This document shows, piece by piece, positions 11,607 to 40,386 of a stretch of DNA of 64,000 nt. The DNA is from Corylus avellana (taxonomy: Eukaryota; Streptophyta; Magnoliopsida; Fagales; Betulaceae), in the NCBI RefSeq assembly GCF_901000735.1, contig NC_081544.1, forward strand, positions 22,435,900 through 22,499,899, given 5' to 3'. The notes beneath the pieces were generated by a model that ran no database searches, had not been told where the DNA came from, and saw only the letters and a list, made by a program, of their open reading frames with translations. Position numbers and translations under genes: made by a program. How positions within the stretch are numbered: the first letter of the stretch is position 1; each line of letters opens with the position of its first letter.

Positions 11607-12006
11607 AACTTCATTTTAAACCCCCTAAATTATTACACGTTTTGACAAGCCTTTCAAACTTCAAAACCTCTTAATTTGAACTCCTGAACTTTCAATTGCA
11701 GTCAATTTGAATCTCTCTGTTAGATTTAGCCTTAACTTCTAACGGCAATACTTTAAAAAAATCAAAATATCCTTGATTTTTGGTTTTTTTTTTTTTTAAA
11801 CATTTTGGAATTAAGGATACATTTGAAATTTTATAAAAAAAAAATCATGAATATAAATGTCACTGTCTCACTTTTAACGTTTAAAATCTGATGAGGTTCA
11901 AATTGACTGTAATTAAAAGTTCAAAGGTTCAAATTGAGAGATTTTGAAATTTGAGGGATTGTCAAAACACGCAGTAATTTAGGGATCCAAAGTGAAGTTT
12001 ACTCTA
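11607..12006. mobile_element. Foldback MITE, about 400 bp
   Basis: The left end 'gaaaacttcattttaaaccc' pairs with the reverse complement of the right end near 12004 ('...aagtgaagtttactc'). The arms extend about 130 bp with mismatches. A related half-element lies at 51895-52110. Confidence 0.55.
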
Positions 12007-12039
12007 ATTTTAATCAATTCTCATGAATAAAATAGAAGC

Positions 12040-12850
12040 TTAAGGAAAATGGGAGATAGAAGCTTAAAGAAGAAGATGATGGGTATGTTGAGAGAATGAA
12101 AGGAATGGGAGGAGGATCAGGTGTCGATCTTGTGTGGTTAAAGCAAAGAGAGGCGCAGAACACAGCACCTGAAAACAAGAAATGGGGGAGGATGGTTTGA
12201 TTGCTTTCTCACGTTAATGCTCACTCCCTTGTTTTCTAATTTAATGTAACAAATCGTTTGGATTTCTCATATCTCAATCAACCATGTACATGCATTCGTC
12301 CTTTCCACTCCCCATGAGCTCATCTTTTTTTCCAATTTGATGATTCTCTAAGATACCCCACACCCACTTTGTCGCAGCCCATGCTTCCATGTATCCTGCA
12401 ATATTTTTGACATATTTAAATGATTTTGTAGTCCATTATTTTGTCTGTTTTTCTTTATCCTTACAGCTGCTACAAAAGGAGTCTTCCCTAAAACAGTCAA
12501 ATAAAAAAGAAAGCAGTCTTTCCCAGAAGCAAATGGAATTGGGCAGGTCTTAAGCATTCACTGAGTACCCTTTTCGTTTTGTTTCATTCGCTTCAAACTG
12601 CAGTAAGACAATATTTATAAATCTTTGCATAAATACAAAGAATCGAGTAGTGAAACAACATATTTTAAACAATATCCATATCCATATATGCAAGCTATCC
12701 TCTCCACGTAATTAAGGCCAGGTATTGTGGTAAACAAGATACTGAAAAAATAAATAAATAAATAAAATAGAGAAAGAGTTTAACGTAAACATATATATAT
12801 ATCCATTAATTCAAAGTTTGGCGCAGCTTCGCGTACTCATTTGGCATTAT
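12040..12850. other. Intergenic DNA upstream of the polygalacturonase gene
   Basis: No family was recognised. The plus-strand stretch near 12085-12200 is more GC-rich and could be a gene relic, but I cannot name it. The 3' part is presumably the promoter region of the gene starting at 13031. Confidence 0.4.
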
Positions 12851-12885
12851 TAATCCATCAAAGTAATTAACCTCCTTTCAAATCC

Positions 12886-12893
12886 TATAAATA
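12886..12893 (+). promoter_or_regulatory. TATA box of the polygalacturonase gene
   Basis: TATAAATA lies 138 bp before the ATG, in a sensible place for a plant core promoter. A CT-rich leader (about 12948-12988) follows, typical of plant 5' untranslated regions. Confidence 0.6.
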
Positions 12894-13030
12894 CACCTCA
12901 AACCGTTACAACTCCACCAGCAATACAACTATACAACTCCCAAACTCCCTCTAGCTCTCTCCCTCTCTCTCTCTCTCTGTGTCTCTCACAGACAACACAC
13001 AAAAACACCAACATTTCCATCAAGAACAAA

Positions 13031-14495
13031 ATGGGAAACCAGAGGAGCCCTCTTCTTCTTGCACTTGTCTCTGTCTTCTTTTATTCCTCAGCCGTCTTAG
13101 CTGCTCCAGTACTGACATACAATGTGGTCAGTTTGGGAGCCAAAGCAGACGGAAAGACGGACTCCACCCTGGCTTTCCTTGCTGCATGGACGAAAGCTTG
13201 CGCCTCCGTAACCGCCACCACCATTTACGTGCCGGCGGGAAGATTCTATCTTCGCCAGGTGGCTTTCAACGGGCCATGCAGGTGCAAGGCGATCTTCATC
13301 CGCATTGACGGCACGCTTGTGGCCCCATCGGACTATAGGGTCCTCGGAAATGCCGGTAACTGGCTCGGCTTCAGCCACGTGAACGGGGTTACATTATCTG
13401 GTGGGATTCTTGATGGCCAAGGCACTGGTTTGTGGACTTGCAAGGCCTCCGGCAAGAGTTGCCCCAGCGGAGCAACGGTACGTTGAATGAGACATTTGCC
13501 GCCCTTTTACTTTTTCTTGCATATATTTAATTGCATAAGAGGTCCCAAAGCCTGGATCATGTTCCTTGTTAATACATATTACTTTTTTCTTTTTCTTTGT
13601 AATATAATAATGGGAGCTTTTAATTTCCTTGTGTATGCAAGCAGACACTGCAATTTTCCAACTCCAAGAACATCGTGGTGAGTGGATTGACCTCCCTAAA
13701 CAGCCAAATGTTCCACATCGTGGTCAATGGCTGCAAGAACGTGAAAATGCGAGGCATCAAGGTCACCGCCAACGGCAATAGCCCAAACACTGATGGCATT
13801 CATGTGCAATTATCGTCAGGTGTCACGATCCTCAACTCCAAGATTCAGACCGGCGATGATTGCATCTCAATTGGCCCTGGTACTACCAACCTGTGGATTG
13901 AGAATATTGCTTGCGGACCTGGCCATGGAATTAGGTAAAACATCGCATCACATGCACATCATATACTATACTCATATATAATGTTATTTAGTAGATTATT
14001 ATGCAATTATCATATAATTGAAAGAGTGTGGTAATTGGGTGTTGCAGCATTGGGAGTCTAGGCAAGGACTTAAAAGAGGCTGGAGTGCAGAATGTGACAG
14101 TGAAAACAGCTACTTTCACTAATACTCAAAACGGAGTGAGGATTAAGTCTTGGGGAAGGGCAAGCAATGGTTTTGCTAGGAATATTCTTTTCCAAAATGC
14201 ATTTATGGTGAATGTCCAAAATCCCGTTGTAATTGATCAAAATTATTGCCCTGGCAACAAAGGTTGCCCTGGACAAGTTTCAGGTGTAAAAATTAGTGAC
14301 GTGACATACCAAGATATCCATGGATCATCTGCGACTGAAGTTGCTGTGAAATTTGATTGCAGTGCAGGAAACCCCTGCAACAGAATAAAGTTAGAGAATG
14401 TAAAGTTAACTTATCAGAATCAAGCAGCTGAATCCTCCTGTAGCCATGCAGTCGGAACATCTTCTGGTTTAGTCCAACCCACAAGTTGCTTCTAG
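13031..14495 (+). CDS. Polygalacturonase, GH28, exopolygalacturonase type
   Basis: Secreted pectin-degrading enzyme that hydrolyses alpha-1,4-galacturonosyl bonds of wall homogalacturonan. Exons 13031-13477, 13645-13934 and 14048-14495 join across GT-AG introns to 394 residues, a normal family length. Residues 1-24 form a signal peptide (hydrophobic [13 protein letters not shown], then AVLA|AP). The mature start [16 protein letters not shown] is typical of GH28. All four diagnostic motifs are present in order: [16 protein letters not shown] (catalytic Asp), GHGISIGSLG (catalytic His) and RIKSW. The '[10 protein letters not shown]' stretch resembles pollen exo-type enzymes, so pollen or floral expression is an inference. 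It lies 460 bp upstream of reductase gene A, same strand. Relics of its exon 2 precede the other reductase copies. Confidence 0.93.
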
Positions 14496-14808
14496 TGGGG
14501 GAAAGATATAGATTCATATCTTAAAATTAATTAAGCATAGAAAATGAGTGTCTATAGTTTTGTCCTAACATTTCTAGGACAAAAATGATACTCTAATAGC
14601 ATGAAGATTAGTGTGGTAGTCATTGAAGAAGGTCTATTGCTTGAGTCTGTGGCGTTGATAGCCCCTTGGGCTTTCTTGTAGCCTGGCCTTGCAATCAGCA
14701 TATGTACTCGTTTGAGATTTGCGGGATTTTGAGAGTTTGATTCACGTGTGGAATTTATATATATTTGATTAAGTATGATTTCATTGTCACATCAAATTAA
14801 TAAAATGA

Positions 14809-17629
<2,821 letters not shown>

Positions 17630-18181
17630 GATCATGTCAAATGCTTTTATGCCGTGTGGTCCTCCTTGTTATGCTATTAAGAAGACAATCGTAAGAAAAA
17701 AAAATTGTTGAGAAAATTTTATAAGAGAAATGATTGGTGTAAATAATTTGCCAATATTTCTCTCATACTCTCTCATATTTATCCCATATTCTCATTTTAT
17801 AAAGGCCATAGGTAGGGGTGGGTCAATTGTATTTTTACCGCTTGGACGATGTGGCACTTTACTTATGTGCCAAATATGTTGATGTGGCATTGTGAAATGC
17901 TTTTATGTATGATGGTCCTCCTAGTTGTTGCAATTGCTTTGTACGGTCATTTGAGATGAACATGTCACTTATTTGACTAATTTCTTACTCTTCCGTAATT
18001 TTTTTAGTACTGTTTTAGTTTGTTTTGGGTATGTTGTTGGAGAGCCCACCTCTCTTTCGATTTTAGGATCACTCATTCTCTCTTCATTTTAGATTAGGAA
18101 TGAGAATGATCAACTTTTATAACCCTTTTTATTATTCAATAAAAAAAAATAAAAAAAATCAGAAGTAAACAATTTTATAGA
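17630..18181. other. 3' flank of gene A, repeated downstream of F
   Basis: This segment is homologous to about 37665-37960 and 39046-39530, including 'ttgttggagagcccacctct'. It shows that the duplicated block includes the downstream flank of the A-type reductase. No gene inside. Confidence 0.6.
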
Positions 18182-19052
18182 CAGGGCCAACTAGACCGCT
18201 AGGCGAGCGAGGAACTCGCCTAGGGCCCTCGGATTAATAAGGCCCCCAAAAAAAAAAGAATTTGCCCAAAAAAATTTTTTGATAATTTTTTTTTTTTTTA
18301 AAAAAAATTTAATGCCCATTTATTTATTTTTAAATTAGGCCTAGAATTTTTTTTTTTTCATAAAAACTTAAGGCCTCTAATCATGATAAATAAGTAATTT
18401 AAAAAATGCTTCAATTTAATAAGGCCCCAATATAATAAGCCCACGGTAAAATAAGACCAATTAACCCAGAAAAACAAATATTCTTATACTTAAAAAGAGC
18501 TTATCTACCTATGTATCCGAAATTATTTGATATTGAAAGATCATTTTAACCATACATAACCATCTACTTTCTTTCATTTCTTTTTCTTTCTCTCTTTTCT
18601 TCTCCACTATTGACAGCCTCCCCTCTTATCTTCTTTTTTCTCTTTCCTTAGTTTCACTCAAAACAGAACGTGATGGAGAGAGATGAAGAGAGAGAGGGGT
18701 TGGGCGAGAGAGAGAGAAACAAGTATATCAATGAGGTAAGGATTTATTAAAAAAAAATTATTTTTTTTTTTTTTTTGTAATGTTTATTTCTGTGCTTGAT
18801 TTTTCTTGTGGGTTTTGTATTGGTTTTTGTCAATTTTTTTTCTGGTGGGTTTTGTTTGAAACATGTGTATCAAAGAGGTAAGAATTCATAAAAGAAAAAA
18901 TAAAAAAATTGGTTTTTTTTTTTTTTAGTAATGTTTATTTTTGTGCTTAATTTTTCTGGTGCATTTTGTATTGGTTTTAGACAAATTTTTTAGTGGGTTT
19001 TGTTTGAAACAAAAGTGTATCAAAGAATTAAGTGAGGAAGTTACTGCTACGG

Positions 19053-19088
<36 letters not shown>

Positions 19089-19393
19089 TAATTTCATGGG
19101 TTCTTGATAATATTTTTGGTTGGTGATTTTTTTTTTTGCTTAGTTTGTGTGCATTAGTTTTAGAACATATGCTTTAGCGAGATTTGGTGTGGCCTTTGGA
19201 TTGATTCATCAAAAAAATTTTGATTTTTTTATTGTTGTGTTTTATTTTGTAAGAATTAATAAAATGAGAACTCTAAACATAATAATAATATTAAAATAAA
19301 CATTATTTAATTAATATATAAATATATTTTTTTTAAAATAAGGCTCCATTTAAAAGTTCCACCTAAAGCACCCGGTAAACATTGTGCACCGTG
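18182..19393. mobile_element. Putative hAT-type insertion, 1212 bp
   Basis: It begins CAGGGCC and ends CACCGTG, with the 8-mer TTTATAGA on both sides (18174-18181 and 19394-19401). The homologous flank after F lacks this block. An 8 bp duplication and a CAGGG start suit hAT. The termini are only weak inverted repeats and no transposase frame is visible, so it would be non-autonomous. Confidence 0.5.
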
Positions 19394-19654
19394 TTTATAG
19401 AGGGATTTTTTTTTTTTTTTTGGTTAAAAAAAAAGAGAAAAAAAGAAAAAGAAAAAAGAAAACTCACCTACTTAAATGGATAACAATTTTATAGAGGGCA
19501 TGGGTAGGGGTAGGTCTTTTGTTGTTTTAAGCGGGGTGATTTTGTATTTTTATTACTTTGATCATATGGCACTTTACTTATGTGGCAAATATGTTGATGC
19601 GGGGTTGATACTCTGCATGGCATATCAAATGTGATATATAAAAAAAATATTTAC

Positions 19655-19760
19655 TTTTTTTTTTTAACATGTCCGCACAAGAGGGGGAGGAAGATTCGAA
19701 CTAGTGACCTCTACTTCATTAAGTGTGGTCCCAGCCGATTGAGTTTCCTCTTAGGGACGG
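19655..19760 (-). mobile_element. tRNA-derived SINE, minus strand
   Basis: Read on the minus strand, it has an A-box-like 'actcaatcggctgggac', then a B-box-like 'ctagttcgaatc', and ends in an A-rich tail (T run at 19655-19665 on plus). This is the layout of a polymerase III-derived SINE about 105 bp long. The homologous segment after F (about 39690) lacks it. Confidence 0.6.
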
Positions 19761-19966
19761 TAATGTGATATAGTGACTTATTTAAAATTTGGGCAAAATA
19801 AGGAGTTCGAATGTTGAAATTGAAAATCTAAGAATTAAATCAAATTCGAACAAAACCAATGAGCAATATATGATTTTTCTCTTAAATTTACTTATGATCC
19901 TATTAAAAAAGAGAATTTTATGTGTTGAGGCATTCAACTCATAGAATTTTGTTTTCGAGGCCAAAA

Positions 19967-20172
19967 ACCAAGAATTTCACAAATAGTAACAAGAATTTTC
20001 AAGTAGATCGTCACTGCTAAGTGCTGACAATGTCAACAGCCTAAACATCAATGACATTCACCTGCAGTTATCTTCAGGTGTCACGATCCTAAACTTCATT
20101 GAACCAGGGATGACTGCATCTCAATTGGCCCCGCTACCACCAACTTGGGGATTGAGAACATTGAATCTGGAA
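19967..20172 (+). pseudogene. Polygalacturonase exon 2 relic upstream of B
   Basis: Homologous to the exon 2 region at about 13735-13915 of the intact gene. The strings 'tcaggtgtcacgatcct' and 'tgactgcatctcaattggcc' are shared, but several indels destroy the frame and the flanking exons are missing. Same strand, 900 bp before reductase exon B. Confidence 0.8.
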
Positions 20173-20890
20173 TGTAACGTTTAGCACTACAAAAAAATGC
20201 CAAAATAGTGATATGTGGAATGTGACGTTTTTAGCCCAAAAAACGTTAGTATTGATGTAGTGACGTTTACATAGCGACATTTTCAAAATGCCTTTACATA
20301 TAGTGATTGGAGTTAAAATTGAAGACATTTGAATAGTAAAAATGTCACTACAATGTGACATTTAAGCCCAAATGTCACATTTTGGAAGGCGATGTGTAAA
20401 TAGTACACCTCACCTTTTAGAAGGTGACGTTGACACTATACGCACATTGCCTTTTAGAAGGCGACATGTAAACGGTGCGTGTCACCTTTTTGAAAGGTTA
20501 CACTTTGCATTGTTCAAATATTGCTATTCTTTAAAAAAATTAATATATATATATATATATATATAACAAAAAATTCAAATTATTTTTTTAATAAAATAAA
20601 ACAAATATTGTTCACCTATTACTTTTTTTTTTTTTTTTTTGACATGTTTATATAAGGGGGGAGTTGGGATTCGATCTAGTGACCTCCGCTTCATGAGGTG
20701 TAATCTCCCCTATTACTATTCACATACGAAAGGCGACTTGTGAATAGTAATACTATTCAATCGTAACTATTTTATGAATAGTAAAGTTTGAACCATAATT
20801 TTTTATTTATTATTTTTTTTCGGTAACGTAGGTAAAACATTACATTCACGCCATATAATAGGGTGTTGTGTAACTGTCAAATTATTAATA
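20173..20890. mobile_element. Possible CACTA-like MITE and low-complexity DNA
   Basis: A 'cactacaaaaaaatg' end near 20187 resembles CACTA-family termini, followed by repeated 'ggcgac', 'gtgacg' and 'aatgtcac' blocks in both orientations, like subterminal repeats. The right end was not found. The region also holds a TA run (20541-20565) and a SINE remnant. Confidence 0.35.
20623..20712 (-). mobile_element. Truncated SINE of the same family as 19655-19760
   Basis: On the minus strand it shares 'tgaagcggaggtcactag' and a B-box-like 'tagatcgaatcc', and ends in a long A tail (T run at 20623-20640 on plus). The 5' half is missing. Confidence 0.5.
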
Positions 20891-20964
20891 GGCGTGAGTG
20901 AGAGTCTAGGCAAAGGGGCTAAAGGCCTTTGCAAACAGACCGTTGTATTTTATATATCGTGGCA

Positions 20965-20970
20965 CACGTG
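20965..20970 (+). promoter_or_regulatory. G-box before reductase exon B
   Basis: CACGTG in the same conserved context as gene A, followed by a TATA box (TATAAAT at 21001-21007) that is better than the one in gene A. Orphan exon B therefore still has core promoter elements. Confidence 0.5.
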
Positions 20971-21059
20971 TCATATACTCAGCCCACACACAGGACAGCA
21001 TATAAATGCAGAACTGACATATCCACAGCACACAGACCGAACCCGCAAGAAAGGTGTGA

Positions 21060-21386
<327 letters not shown>

Positions 21387-21778
21387 TGATAATGGTGGGT
21401 AACTATTGAGTGGTTTGTAAAAACCTTCCTTTATATGCTATTAAATGAAAATGAACAGTATAGTCAAATTCTTTGTAAGTTGTAAGCATTAGTTAATTAA
21501 GATCACACAACCTGAGAGATATAGATTTTTGCCTTATGAAATTTAATCATTTACTGGCTCAAATTCCTTTTAATAGGGGATGCTCAATACATAGAATATT
21601 TGATTTAAATGTGATGAATTGATGGAATTCGGATCGGAACTTATAACTTCTGACTTTTATACCATTGATAGTAAAAACTTAAAGCTAATAGGAATTAACA
21701 GTGATTCTCTTGTAAAGGAGAATTTTATGAGTGGAGACATTCACCTCATAGACACACCATGTTAGGCATTCGTTCAAA

Positions 21779-21850
21779 AACCAAGAATTTCACAAACAGT
21801 AACAAGAATTTCGAAGTGGATCGTCACTGCTGAGTGCTGAGTGCTGAGTG
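21779..21850 (+). pseudogene. Polygalacturonase exon 2 relic upstream of gene C
   Basis: About 70 bp beginning 'aaccaagaatttcacaaaca' and ending 'gatcgtcactgct' matches the start of the longer relics at 19967 and 51481. It is followed by a short tandem of 'gagtgct' and has no reading frame. Confidence 0.55.
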
Positions 21851-21888
21851 CTGACTTCCCCCTCACAGCCCAACTATTACATCATCAG

Positions 21889-21905
21889 TGACATATAATG
21901 TGACG
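21889..21905 (+). promoter_or_regulatory. as-1-like TGAC(G) pair in the promoter of gene C
   Basis: TGACA at 21889 and TGACG at 21901 lie exactly 12 bp apart, the spacing of as-1-type elements bound by TGA bZIP factors. Genes C and D share it; gene A lacks it. As-1 elements often drive detoxification genes under oxidative or oxylipin stress (family knowledge). Only the second core is perfect. Confidence 0.4.
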
Positions 21906-22016
21906 CAAAGTTCACGTAAGCAGGAACAAAAGCACTGGGATCCGTGTGCTACACAATCCCACCTCTTGTCCCACACCTTCCCATTGAAAGATTCGAAACA
22001 CAGGCAGAAACAGTGA

Positions 22017-36704
<14,688 letters not shown>

Positions 36705-37029
36705 TTTAGGCCTGTCTTATATACCTGTATGTGCTGTTGTTGGGAGTTTGTCTAGTAGTAGTGTGTGCAGTATCTTCCTGTGGTTGTTTGCATAACATGT
36801 ATTTTAGGGTTGGGAGCCTATGGGCCAAATGACCTTTTGGAGTGCAAAACGTGTAGGCAATACAGAATGAGTGTATGCTCTGGATGGAAATAAAGAGAAT
36901 TTGTCTTGTGGCAATGATCAATGCATTGGTGTCTTTGTGCATTTACCTTTGCAACTGATGTAAGGACAATTGCATTGCCTTTACTCTTGTCATTAAGGGA
37001 TAATTAGCATTATTAAGGTTATTTTAATA

Positions 37030-37665
<636 letters not shown>

Positions 37666-37969
37666 GATTATGTCAAATGCTTTTATGTCCGGTGGTCATC
37701 CTAGTTGTCGCAATTGCTTTGTGCGGCTCTTTAAGAGGGCCAGGTCACTTATTTGACAAATTTTCTACTCTTTGTAATTATTGCTGCAATATTTTAGTTT
37801 GTTTTGGATCTATTGTTGGAGAGCCCACCCCTCTTTCAGTTTTAGGATCACTCATTCTCTATTCCTTTTGGAACTTGAATAGGAATGATCGTCTATCGTA
37901 ACATTTTTTTCTTATTTAGTTAGTTGTACTATTAAGAAGACAATTGTTTATTACTCATAAAAAAGAATA

Positions 37970-39036
37970 GGGAACAATATAATTTAGCTCCCCAAACTAT
38001 CAGTTATTTTCATTTTAGCCCCCTAATGTTAAAAAGTGATAAAGTAGCATTCCAAACTACAAAAAAGTTGCAATTTGGCCACTCCGTTTGTTAACACCGT
38101 CAAATTGGATGAAAAATGCAAAATGACATCGTTTTTTAAAGTTAAGTTACTAAAATGCCCTTTTGAACATTATCACTTTTTGAGCCAAAGGAACTCCTTT
38201 GGGAATTCTCGCTCCGGCTGCAGCACACTTTTCTAGGGTTTTTAAGAACTCGACAATCTCTTGAAAATCTTGCTTTGCTTCATCAACGCCAGCAACATCG
38301 TTGAATGTCACTCCCGTGTTGGGTTCCATTTGAAATTTTACTTTGTTCGTGTTGTACAGATGTTGTTATATGGGCATAAATTGTCAAATTTGGATCAAGT
38401 AAAACTCGACTATTTTGAAAAGAAACTAGCTTATAGAGTGGATTGATAATTTTTTTACACCTTCCGAGCCCAGACGGCAAGTTGGGGCCTCCTAGAGTGT
38501 TTGTAGATGATGTTCTAAGCAATATCAATGGAAAAGCGAAATTCCCCAACAAATCGAGTGTTGCAGGCCACTGGTTGATTTCCAAGGGATGAGCCGCAAA
38601 GTCTACATTCTTCTCTTCCATTTTCCTCAGCAATTCTTGCGGTAATCCGGGTAACTGAATTTTGACCCTCTGGATTTTGTCTATTGTTGGATTGAAGATC
38701 ACGGGGATTGCGGGGTGGATGAGCGGCCACCCCATAGGCCATGGGGGTGGCCGACGAGCCACCCCTAAAACACCCTTTTTTTTTTCCTCGAAACGATGTT
38801 GTTTTGGTGGACATTTTTTAAATTGATTTTTTTTTTCCCAAAAGGGTGTTTTAGTCACTTAAACTTGCCAAAACGACGTAGTATTGAATTTTTCATCATA
38901 TTTGACAGTAATGACTAACGGAGTGGCCAAATTGCAACTAGTTGATAGTTTAGAGGGCTATTTTATCACTTTTAGAACATTAGAGTGCTAAAATGAAAAT
39001 GACTGGTAATTTGGAGGGCTAAATTATATTTTTTCC
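37970..39036. mobile_element. Pack-MULE carrying an FtsH6-like gene fragment
   Basis: A perfect 9 bp target duplication AAAAGAATA flanks it (37961-37969 and 39037-39045). The terminal inverted repeats exceed 130 bp: left GGGAACAATATAATTTAGC, right complement GGAAAAAATATAATTTAGCC. The length is 1067 bp with no transposase. The interior carries two exons and an intron of a host protease gene. The homologous flank after gene A has no insertion. Confidence 0.9.
38186..38720 (-). pseudogene. Captured FtsH6-like protease fragment
   Basis: On the minus strand, 38460-38680 reads QLPGLPQELLRKMEEKNVDF and later GNFAFPLIL, the membrane-proximal part of thylakoid FtsH proteases. A probable intron follows. 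Then 38186-38345 reads [20 protein letters not shown] and QEIVEFLK, up to ARIPKG, just before the Walker A motif of the AAA domain. The 'RKM.EKNVDFAAHP' wording is closest to FtsH6 as I recall it. The ATPase and zinc protease sites are absent, so it cannot be functional. Confidence 0.8.
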
Positions 39037-39703
39037 AAAAGAATAAAACACAGTTGTAAGGAAGCAATTTTGTAGAGATAATTTTATAGAAGAAATGATT
39101 GGTGGTAATAATTTGTCCATATTTATCTCATATTCTTCCATATTTCTCTTATATTCTCATTTTATAAAGGCCATGGGTAGGGGTGGGTCAATTGTATTTT
39201 TACCGCTTGGATGATGTGGCACTTTACTTATGTGGCAAATATGTCGATGTGGCATTGTTAAGTGCTTTTATGTCTGGTGGTCCTCCTAATTGTTGCAATT
39301 GCTTTGTGAGGTCATTTGAGAGGACTAAGTTACTTGTTTGACTAATTTCTTATTCTTTGTAATTTTTTCAGTACTGTTTTAGTTTGTTTTGGGTGTATTG
39401 TTGGAGAGCCCACCTCTCTTTCGATTTTATGATTACCCATTCTCTCTTCATTTTAGATCAGGAATGAGAATGATTATCTCTTATAACTATTTTCCTTATT
39501 CAATTTTTTTTTTTAAAAAAAATCGGAAGTAAACTTATATATATATAATACACCTACCTAAATGATAACAATTTTATAGAGGGCATGGGTAGGGGTAGGT
39601 CTTTTGCTGTTTTACGCGGGGTGATTTTGTATTTTTATGTGGCAAATATGTTGACGTGGGTTTGATACTGTGCATGGCATATCAAATGTGATACATAAAA
39701 AAA

Positions 39704-40005
39704 GGGGGAAAAATAACTTTACTCTCCTAACTATCCACTTATTTGCACTTTTAAATCCAATGTTAAAAAAGTGACACTTTACCCCCTAAAGTATCAACTT
39801 CCATGAAATACACTTTATCTCCCCAAAACTTAGTTATTTCGGGGGGTAAAGTGTAAACTCAAAATATTTATGGGGGATAAAGTGTACTTTATGGGGTCAA
39901 GTGTCAATGTTAAATATTTTGGGAGGATAAAGTGTCACTTTTAAAATATTGAGGTTAAAAGTGTAAATTGGTAAATAGTTTATGAGGTAAAGTGTCTCAT
40001 AAAAA
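39704..40005. mobile_element. Foldback MITE, about 300 bp
   Basis: The left arm around 'aagtgacactttaccccct' pairs with a right arm containing 'ggataaagtgtcactttt', with further complementary blocks. The homologous site after gene A has a SINE instead (19655-19760). Confidence 0.55.
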
Positions 40006-40243
40006 AGTGTTTACTTAATTTGATGGTAATGTGACATAGTGACTTATGTAAAATTTGGGCAAAACGCAAGATTGCGAATGTTGAAATTGAAAATCTAAGA
40101 ATTAAATGAAAATCAAACAAAAACCAATGCTACAATTTTTGTCTTAAATTTACTTATGATCCTATTGAAAAAGAGAATTTTATGTGTTGAGACATCCAAC
40201 TCACGGACACACCATGTCAGATTGTCAAGCATTCGTGCTTTTG

Positions 40244-40258
40244 ATAATGAAAATTTTG
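40244..40258. repeat. Target-site duplication, left copy (LINE block)
   Basis: ATAATGAAAATTTTG, identical to 51456-51470 after the poly-A of the second LINE. 15 bp suits LINE insertion. Confidence 0.8.
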
Positions 40259-40386
40259 ATAACAACTTGATTGAAGATACAGAAGGCAAAAAAACTCGCT
40301 CTCTCCCTGAGCTCCTCTAGAACCTGAGTTCTTTCCTCTCTACTTCTTTCCTTTTCCTTCTCTAATCTCTACTCCTTTCCTTTGTT

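Noticed and set aside
13097..13378. Minus-strand frame opposite polygalacturonase exon 1
   Set aside because: Antisense shadow of GC-rich coding sequence, no independent support.
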